Below, piece after piece: positions 5,069 through 10,162 of a stretch of DNA of 10,162 nt. Each line of letters starts with the position of its first letter. Position 1 is the stretch's first letter. Location: NCBI GenBank assembly GCA_900549885.1, contig URQA01000091.1, positions 1 to 10,162 of the forward strand, in the 5' to 3' direction. The position numbers were made by a program, and so were the translations under genes. The notes beneath the pieces are model-generated. The model did no database searches, was not told where the DNA came from, and saw only the letters and a program-made list of their open reading frames with translations. The DNA is from an uncultured Eubacteriales bacterium. GTDB taxonomy: Bacteria; Bacillota; Clostridia; Oscillospirales; Oscillospiraceae.

Positions 5069-6430
5069 ATGGCAACAAAAAGCAAAGCATTTTCCACCAC
5101 CAGCAGTAACTTCGGCGCAAAAGGCTGGGTCATCATGATCCTGACCTTCTTCAGTATTTTGCTGATGAGCAATATCTGTTATGATTCCCTTAACGTCACC
5201 ATTCCGGAGTTTGGCACTACCTTTGCCGTTCTGGCCGGCGTTCCCGGCACCGAGATGGAAGGCGCCATTGGCGGCAACATCGCCATGCTTTACATGTTCT
5301 CCACTGTCGCCGCCTGGGTATCCGTTATTGGTGCGGGCCTGTGGGGCGCTCTGTGCGGTAAACTGACCTGCCGTAAGACTTGGGCCGCGTCCCTCATCGT
5401 AGGCGCTGTCGGCTGCCTGGTGTGGAGCCAGGCCACCAACGCCGCGGTCTACTTCATCGGCCTAGCCCTGTCCTATGTGGGCGGCATGGGCTTTGCTTAC
5501 ATTGCCAGCCTGAACGTCATCTCCAACTGGTTCCCTCGGAAAAAGGGCCTGGCCATGGGCTGGGTTACCATCGGCTTCCCCCTGTCCGCCGTCATCGCCA
5601 CCCCGCTGTGCTCTGCCCTGCTCAAGGGTCTGGGCCTGAGCGGCATCTATTACCTGTACGCCGCCCTGTGTGTGGTGCTGGCCGTCATCGTGTTCCTCTA
5701 CGTGCGGGACTATCCTGAGGAAAAGGGCGCCTATCCCGATAACGACGCCAGCTTTGACAAAGCTAAGGCTGAAGCCGAGCTCAAAGCCGGCCTGGAGTAC
5801 ATGAAAACCTCCCCCTGGACCGGGAAGAAGCTGCTGCGCACCGGCACTGTGTGGAAAATGGTCATCTCTCTGGGCGTTATGGAGCTGCTCTCCCTGGGCA
5901 TCATGACCAACTTCCTGCCTCGTATGCAGCAGATCGGCTATGCGGAAGGCCAGATCATTCCCATGCTGGCGGTGGCCGGCCTGCTGGCCTGTGTAGGCTC
6001 AGTGCTGTGTGGCCTGCTCGACTCCAAGGTTGGCCCTAAAAAAGCCATTATCATTACCTATATCGTGGCCATTATCTCCATTGTCCTCAACGTAGTGGCC
6101 GGCAATATTAAAACCGCTGGGAACGAGGCTTTGGCCACTCCCCTGTTCTTTATCTCCCTGCCCTTCTTGGCTATTATGTTGGGCGGCGCGGCCAACTATC
6201 TGGTGTCCCTGACCAACACCATCTGGGGCCGCTATGACTTCCCCGCTGCCTACCGTTTGCTCAAGCCGCTGGTGGCTGTGGTGGGCGCCCTAGGCATGAC
6301 CGTGGTAGGCGGCTTGGGCAACGCCGGTCCTGGCTACGGCGCGGCCTATATGGTGCTGGGCGTGTTGGCTCTGATCGGCACCATCATCATGTTCACTGTG
6401 GACGATTCCCTGGTGGGGCGGGACCGTTGA
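5069..6430 (+). CDS. Major facilitator superfamily transporter (OFA-like)
   Basis: This 453-residue polytopic membrane protein has two six-helix halves, with hydrophobic segments starting near residues 19, 69, 106, 127, 162, 192, 262, 295, 325, 355, 398 and 425. The charged loop at about 213-258 is the expected central cytoplasmic loop. The loop between helices 2 and 3 has the MFS motif as GALCGKLTCRK (93-103). NWFPRKKGLAMG (153-164) resembles the WFP-x-KRGLA-G signature common in the oxalate/formate antiporter (OFA) family of organic anion carriers. The ATG is fixed by AAGGAGG at 5054-5060. It is the first gene after the LysR-facing promoter, followed after 52 bases by the flavodoxin gene, so it probably imports the pathway substrate or exchanges it for the reduced product. 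The substrate is not deducible; an amphipathic carboxylate or aromatic compound is a guess. Confidence 0.9.
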   Translation: MATKSKAFSTTSSNFGAKGWVIMILTFFSILLMSNICYDSLNVTIPEFGTTFAVLAGVPGTEMEGAIGGNIAMLYMFSTVAAWVSVIGAGLWGALCGKLTCRKTWAASLIVGAVGCLVWSQATNAAVYFIGLALSYVGGMGFAYIASLNVISNWFPRKKGLAMGWVTIGFPLSAVIATPLCSALLKGLGLSGIYYLYAALCVVLAVIVFLYVRDYPEEKGAYPDNDASFDKAKAEAELKAGLEYMKTSPWTGKKLLRTGTVWKMVISLGVMELLSLGIMTNFLPRMQQIGYAEGQIIPMLAVAGLLACVGSVLCGLLDSKVGPKKAIIITYIVAIISIVLNVVAGNIKTAGNEALATPLFFISLPFLAIMLGGAANYLVSLTNTIWGRYDFPAAYRLLKPLVAVVGALGMTVVGGLGNAGPGYGAAYMVLGVLALIGTIIMFTVDDSLVGRDR

Positions 6431-6482
6431 GCGGCCTGTATTCCCACAGCACAGTCATATCACATAGGAGGAATGAGTAATT

Positions 6483-7448
6483 ATGAAGGTTTTAGGTCTG
6501 TCCTGCGGCACTCCCAACGGCAGCAACGACGCCATGTGCAAGGAGGCCCTGATGGCCGCCCAGGAGGCGGGTGCCGAGGTGGAATTCATCAACCTCAACC
6601 AGCTGGACATTAAACATTGCACCGGCTGCAAAGCCTGCGTCATGAGCCTGTTCTCTGGACGGGGCAACGCCTGTATTCTGAAGGATGACTTCCAGTGGCT
6701 CACCGACAAAATGTACGACGCCGACGGTATTATATGGGCGGTGCCCATCTTTGAAAAGTGCGCCAGTGGCCTGTTCCACACGGTGATGGACCGCTTTGGC
6801 CCCCGTCTGGACCGGGGCAACGTGATGATCGCCGCCAAGATCGCCGAAAATGGCGGCAAGCCCATCGACCCCAAATACATGAAGGAAAAAGTGGTGTCCT
6901 ATATGGGCATTGGCGGCTCCGACTGGGCCACCCGTATCCAGTGCGACTTCAACACTCAGGCCCTCACCCCCAAGTGGTCTGTCATCGACAACGAGTGCTT
7001 CCAGTGGTCCTTGGACATCGTCATGAACGACGAGGCCATCGCCCGCGCCCATCAGATCGGCCTGAATCTGGCTGAGGCCGCTAAAAAGGTCGCCAACGGC
7101 ACTTTTGAGGCTCCCCATGGCATCATGGGCGAGGACTATAAAGGCGCTCAGGGCGTGTGCCCCCACTGTCACAGCAACAACTTCTTCCTCCAGGAGGACG
7201 GCACCGCCATCTGCTGTCTGTGCGGCATCGAGGGCGTAATGAAGAACGTAGACGGCAGGTACGTCTTTGAATTTGACGAAGCTAAGTGGATCCCCCACGC
7301 TCACGACTCGATCTCTGGAAAGTTTATCCATGGCGACGACATCCAGCGCAACGAGGGTAAGGCCCGGGCTGCCTTGGCCACTGAGGAGGCCAAGGCCCGC
7401 AAGGCCAAGTACCGGGACTTTATCCAATCCTCCAAGCCACAGCGCTGA
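6483..7448 (+). CDS. Flavodoxin-fold NAD(P)H-dependent FMN oxidoreductase with C-terminal zinc ribbon
   Basis: The first ~200 of 321 residues form a flavodoxin-like FMN domain of the NADPH-dependent FMN reductase/iron-sulfur flavoprotein type. MKVLGLSCGTPNGSN (1-15) is the phosphate-binding loop after strand 1, and CTGCKAC (46-52) plus C64 resembles the cysteine cluster of this family. WAVPIF (85-90) with the following Gly and MDRFG helix is the second flavin loop. After residue 220 a separate module has CPHC (226-229) and CCLC (244-247), a CX2C-X14-CX2C zinc-ribbon or rubredoxin-like knuckle, followed by a Lys/Ala-rich helical tail. The protein is longer than typical single-domain relatives (about 180-220). 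AGGAGG (6466-6471) lies 11 bases before the ATG. Role inferred from context: supplying electrons or reduced flavin to the downstream oxidoreductase, or reducing the imported compound itself. Confidence 0.88.
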   Translation: MKVLGLSCGTPNGSNDAMCKEALMAAQEAGAEVEFINLNQLDIKHCTGCKACVMSLFSGRGNACILKDDFQWLTDKMYDADGIIWAVPIFEKCASGLFHTVMDRFGPRLDRGNVMIAAKIAENGGKPIDPKYMKEKVVSYMGIGGSDWATRIQCDFNTQALTPKWSVIDNECFQWSLDIVMNDEAIARAHQIGLNLAEAAKKVANGTFEAPHGIMGEDYKGAQGVCPHCHSNNFFLQEDGTAICCLCGIEGVMKNVDGRYVFEFDEAKWIPHAHDSISGKFIHGDDIQRNEGKARAALATEEAKARKAKYRDFIQSSKPQR

Positions 7449-7510
7449 GCCGCCGCAGGCAGGCACAGTCGAACCTGATGGCTGAGCCTTCTGAGTCCCC
7501 CATAAGCCAC

Positions 7511-7544
7511 AACCACCCACCGGGAGGACTCCCGGTGGGCGGTT
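7511..7544 (+). terminator. Intergenic hairpin between the flavodoxin and dehydrogenase genes
   Basis: A perfect 10-pair stem, CCCACCGGGA (7516-7525) with TCCCGGTGGG (7530-7539), closes a four-base loop. One A-C mismatch and four more pairs extend it to 7511-7544. The tail TTTGCCTAATTTTA is only partly T-rich. It may terminate some transcripts, giving lower expression of downstream genes, or mark an mRNA processing site. No good promoter follows before the dehydrogenase. Confidence 0.6.
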
Positions 7545-7583
7545 TGCCTAATTTTATACCACAGTAAAGGAGCGTAACAAATT

Positions 7584-8645
7584 ATGAAAGTCGCGGCTTT
7601 TTACGGCAAAGGCGATGTCCGCATCGAGGACCGTCCTATCCCCACCCCCGGCCCCAACCAGCTGGTAGTCAAAATCAACTATGTGGGCGTGTGCGGCACC
7701 GATGTGGAGTTCTATAAGGGCGGCTATCCTCCCTTCGTCCATCTGCCCATGGTGCTGGGCCACGAGAACGTGGGCACTGTCACCGCCGTGGGCGAGGGTG
7801 TCACCGAGTACCAGGTGGGCGACCGCATCCTATGCGGACCTCCCTCTCACTGTGCAGAGGACTGTCCCTCCTGCCAGCGGGGAGAGACCAACATCTGCAT
7901 CTACGGCTTCCCCCGCACAGCAGGCATTGGCGGTCCTGACGGCGGCTACGCCGAGTACATGTTGGTCCGGGACGTAAAGCACACCATGCTGGTGAAGGTG
8001 CCCGATGGGGTAGACCTGAAGGACGCCGTCCTCTTTGACGTCATCTGCGTGGCGCTCCACGGCATCCGCAAGTCCAACTTCAAGGTGGGCGACAATGTGG
8101 TGGTGTCCGGCACTGGCCCCATCGGCCTGTCGGCGCTTCAGTTCCTCAAGGCCGCCGGCGCCAACAAGATCATCGCCCTGGGTACCTCTCCTTCCAAGTA
8201 CCCCACCCTCAAGAAGTACGGTGCGGACTACTGCCTCAACCCCAAAGAGCTGGGCGACAAGCTGGGCGACGAAATCCGCAAAATCTGCGGCAACCCCGTG
8301 GGGGCCGACGTAGTGTTTGAGTGCGCGGGCAACATGAACTCTCTGTCCAACTGCATTAACTACTGCATCAAACCCGGCGGCCAGGTCGTGGTCATCGGCA
8401 CCATTCAGGAGCCTATGGGCAATCTGGTGCCTGGCTCCTTCTCGATACACGAACCGGAGCTGAAGTTCACCTTCGTCTACACCGCTGAGGAGGTGCGCAT
8501 GTATCTGGAGATGCTGGCCGCCGGCAAGGTAGAGTTCCCCGGTATGGTCACCGATGTCATTCCTCTGACCCAGTGCGTAGAAAAGGCCCTGGACCGCAAG
8601 GACCGCACCGGGATGTTGAAAATTCTCATTGACCCCAGCCTGTAA
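7584..8645 (+). CDS. Zinc-dependent medium-chain alcohol/polyol dehydrogenase
   Basis: The 353-residue protein is a standard-length medium-chain dehydrogenase/reductase: a GroES-like catalytic domain, a Rossmann domain, and a return to the catalytic domain. Likely catalytic zinc ligands are C37 (in VCGTD), H60 and E61 (GHEN). A structural zinc lobe is formed by C90, C94, C97 and C105, but the first spacing is CX3C rather than the usual CX2C. The nucleotide loop is GTGPIG (176-181). At the end of the second Rossmann strand, where NAD enzymes have Asp, it reads ALGTSPSK (198-205), suggesting NADP(H) preference or relaxed specificity. AAAGGAG (7566-7572) precedes ATG 7584 by 11 bases. It resembles the sorbitol/threonine dehydrogenase branch, oxidising a secondary alcohol or reducing a ketone. 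The substrate is unknown; context suggests an intermediate of the neighbouring reductive pathway. Confidence 0.93.
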   Translation: MKVAAFYGKGDVRIEDRPIPTPGPNQLVVKINYVGVCGTDVEFYKGGYPPFVHLPMVLGHENVGTVTAVGEGVTEYQVGDRILCGPPSHCAEDCPSCQRGETNICIYGFPRTAGIGGPDGGYAEYMLVRDVKHTMLVKVPDGVDLKDAVLFDVICVALHGIRKSNFKVGDNVVVSGTGPIGLSALQFLKAAGANKIIALGTSPSKYPTLKKYGADYCLNPKELGDKLGDEIRKICGNPVGADVVFECAGNMNSLSNCINYCIKPGGQVVVIGTIQEPMGNLVPGSFSIHEPELKFTFVYTAEEVRMYLEMLAAGKVEFPGMVTDVIPLTQCVEKALDRKDRTGMLKILIDPSL

Positions 8646-9009
8646 TCACGGTATCATTAGTGGAGAAAGGCCGCCGCAGCCGTCTCTTTCCCGCTCCGTG
8701 AAGTCCTTTTGACAGACGAAAGAGGGGCGGGCGGGGCCCGCCCCCTCCTATTGCTGTTGAAGCTCTGTTTTCGGCAGCATCTCGCCGGGAACAAAGCCTC
8801 ATTCCCTGTAATTCACGTCCTCTTGCAGCACACTGGCTTCGCTGGCGCGTTTCTGGGCTGAACGGCATTGTTTGGGCCATGCACATGTCGCAGCTAATCG
8901 GCCACACTGCGTCTGTGTACGCCTACTTTGCGAGGCCTTTTCAACAAGCTGAGAGACGAGCTGCCCCCCCTTTTCCCCTGGTTCGAAAACATTTGACGAG
9001 GTGAATATC
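8646..9009 (+). other. 364-base non-coding gap with hairpin and repeat-like block
   Basis: No convincing gene is present. The proximal part carries a hairpin (8724-8744). From about 8800 to 8955 the sequence is a mixed, non-codon-like block whose phrases, such as CTTGCAGCACACTGGCTTCG (8822-8841), GGCCACACTGCG and TTTTCAACAAGCTGAGAG, are reminiscent of intergenic repeats recurring in Oscillospirales genomes. That impression is from memory, not a search. No promoter with paired -35 and -10 boxes was found for the following gene. A TTGACA at 8709-8714 has no -10 partner. Confidence 0.45.
8723..8746 (+). terminator. GC-rich hairpin after the dehydrogenase gene
   Basis: GGGGCGGGC (8724-8732) pairs perfectly with GCCCGCCCC (8736-8744) around a GGG loop. 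One further A-T pair forms across a bulged C. No T-run follows (CTCCTATTGC), so it is either a weak terminator or a 3'-end stabiliser. Confidence 0.5.
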
Positions 9010-10162
9010 ATGTCCAATTCCTTTTCCCATGCGCTCTCTCCCGTCCGGGTGGCGGGCCATCTGCTGAAAAACCGCATTATCTCCGGCCCCTCCACCATCC
9101 ACACCGCCTCCAATGGCGAGGACCACCCCACCGAGGCGGGCAAGCGCTTTTTTGTGGACCGGGCCCGGGCAGGAGCGGGCCTGGTGACCTGCGCTGGCGT
9201 GTCCATTGGCGGCTTCAACAACGACGGCGTCCACGCCTCTTGGGACATCACTATCCCCAACCGCCAGAACGCCCTGTGCGACCTGGCTGACGAGATCCAC
9301 ATGTATGGCGCCAAGTGTACCATGGAGCTGATCGGTGTGCTCCCCGACGGCTGGACCGTGTCTGACGGCTGCTCCATCATGGGCGGCCCCATCGGCCGGG
9401 GGGAGGCCCCCCTGGAGGTGCTGGACCAGTTCAAGGCCGGGTATGTCCAGGCAGTCAAGGCCATCAAGGCCTGCGGCTTTGACGGCATCCTGTTCCACTT
9501 CGGCCACTCCATCCCCATCGCCCAATTCCTGTCCCCCTACACCAACAAGCGCACCGACCAGTACGGCGGCTCCTTTGAAAACCGGGTGCGCTACCCCCTG
9601 GAGGTGCTGGCCGCCTGCCGGGAGGCGGTGGGCAAGGACATGATCTTTGACGTACGCTTCTCCGGCTCTGAGTTCCAGAAGGGCGGCATCGACGAGGCCG
9701 AGGGCATCCGCATCGCCGAGGTGTTCCAGGAGTACGCCGATATTCTCCAGGTATCCGCCGGCATGCACAACCCCGACTGGATGACCTGGACCCACCCCTG
9801 TGGCTTCCTGCCCCCCATGCCCAACGTGTACCTGGCCGAGGGCGTGAAAAAATCCGGCAAGATCACCCAGGCCCTGGTGTCCACCATCGGCGGTATCGGC
9901 TCCCTCCAGGACGCGGAGGACATCATCGCCAGCGGCAAGGCTGATCTGGTGGTGGCCGCCCGGCAGTTCATCGCCGACCCCAACTGGATCCGTAAGGGCC
10001 TTGAGGGCCGTCAGGAGGATGTGGTGCCCTGCGTCAAGTGCATGCGCTGTCACGACTCGGACAACTACGCCCAGCACATGCAGTGCACCGTCAACCCCCA
10101 TGTGGGCATGGAGGAGGCCATCGCCCGGGTGCCCGCCTCCCAGGGCGGCAAGAAGGTGGCCG
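9010..10162 (+). CDS. Old-Yellow-Enzyme-family NADH:flavin/Fe-S oxidoreductase, 3' truncated by window end
   Basis: The frame runs open for 384 codons to the window edge. Residues 10-330 form the OYE-type FMN-binding TIM barrel: LKNRIISGPST (19-29), FLSPYTNKRTDQYGGSFENR (173-192), DVRFSGSEF (214-222) and a C-terminal phosphate-binding region with IGGIGS and VAARQFIADP (315-324). A CX2CX2CX11C cluster (C341, C344, C347, C359, then NPHVG) is the 4Fe-4S motif of the 2,4-dienoyl-CoA reductase/trimethylamine dehydrogenase/BaiCD-BaiH group. GGKKVA at the edge is the usual lead-in to the FAD domain, so the full protein is probably 640-680 residues. The barrel is atypical: HFGHSIPI (163-170) replaces the common HGAHGYLL, so the usual Tyr is Ile168. 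MELIGVLPDG (105-114) stands where QL-x-HAGR is common. GAGGTG (8998-9003), six bases upstream, fixes ATG 9010. It probably reduces an activated C=C bond; the substrate is unknown. Confidence 0.92.
   Translation, partial: MSNSFSHALSPVRVAGHLLKNRIISGPSTIHTASNGEDHPTEAGKRFFVDRARAGAGLVTCAGVSIGGFNNDGVHASWDITIPNRQNALCDLADEIHMYGAKCTMELIGVLPDGWTVSDGCSIMGGPIGRGEAPLEVLDQFKAGYVQAVKAIKACGFDGILFHFGHSIPIAQFLSPYTNKRTDQYGGSFENRVRYPLEVLAACREAVGKDMIFDVRFSGSEFQKGGIDEAEGIRIAEVFQEYADILQVSAGMHNPDWMTWTHPCGFLPPMPNVYLAEGVKKSGKITQALVSTIGGIGSLQDAEDIIASGKADLVVAARQFIADPNWIRKGLEGRQEDVVPCVKCMRCHDSDNYAQHMQCTVNPHVGMEEAIARVPASQGGKKVA

Noticed and set aside
6492..7520. 342-codon minus-strand frame opposite the flavodoxin gene
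   Set aside because: Low-complexity composition without motifs. The plus strand encodes a clear flavodoxin domain and zinc ribbon.
8709..8737. TTGACA at 8709-8714 as a promoter for the OYE gene
   Set aside because: The expected -10 position holds CGGGGC within the GC hairpin; no usable -10 box exists at 16-18 bases.
8948..8956. CTGAGAG resembling part of a TPP riboswitch
   Set aside because: The other conserved TPP core segments are absent and the surroundings do not fold into the aptamer.
8980..8987. GGTTCGAA resembling a tRNA T-loop
   Set aside because: Flanking bases do not form a T-stem and no acceptor, D or anticodon arms are present.
8941..10101. 386-codon minus-strand open frame opposite the OYE gene
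   Set aside because: It is a shadow: Gly/His/Val/Ala-rich, no family match, and the plus frame has full OYE motifs and a good ribosome binding site. GC-rich third positions keep the opposite frame open.
9010..10162. OYE gene as bilirubin reductase BilR with the flavodoxin as BilS
   Set aside because: The family combination is similar, but the HGDR signature I recall for BilR is absent (HFGHS instead), and the flavodoxin is a larger zinc-ribbon fusion, with a dehydrogenase gene between them.

Overview
This 10.2 kb window looks like chromosomal DNA from a GC-rich anaerobic Bacillota, most likely an Oscillospirales (Flavonifractor/Lawsonibacter-like) gut bacterium. The evidence is strong AGGAGG ribosome binding sites, Firmicutes-type sigma-A promoters, a Firmicutes-type L10 leader, GC-rich third codon positions, and a typical mixture of flavin and zinc oxidoreductases with an OFA-like transporter. 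The taxon is an inference from style; there is no rRNA gene to fix it.

Region 1 (1-1625) is housekeeping: the 3' end of rplA (L1), then the rplJ-rplL (L10, L7/L12) operon. That operon has its own perfect-consensus promoter (388-416), an L10-binding leader and a terminator/antiterminator attenuator (431-533), and a strong terminator after rplL (1591-1625). Region 2 (1685-3940) is a single UvrD/PcrA-type helicase with its own -10 box and a GC-rich hairpin that begins in its stop codon.

Region 3 (3959-10162) is the accessory part. A LysR-type regulator on the minus strand diverges from a plus-strand set: an MFS transporter, a flavodoxin-fold FMN oxidoreductase carrying a C-terminal zinc ribbon, a zinc-dependent medium-chain dehydrogenase, and an Old-Yellow-Enzyme-type flavin/Fe-S oxidoreductase cut off by the window end. 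The divergent intergenic region holds promoters in both directions. It also holds a TAAC-N11-GTTA dyad centred about 62 bases upstream of the inferred transporter start, where a LysR regulator usually binds. Together these suggest an inducible uptake-and-reduction pathway for a small organic, perhaps aromatic or other plant- or host-derived, compound. The substrate cannot be read from the sequence. The Old-Yellow-Enzyme member has unusual residues at several active-site positions, and the flavodoxin-zinc ribbon protein is a likely electron-transfer partner, so this cluster is the best candidate for undescribed biochemistry here.

No CRISPR array, tRNA, rRNA, intact insertion sequence or phage gene was seen. 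The 364-base gap before the last gene is non-coding and has the look of a dispersed intergenic repeat.
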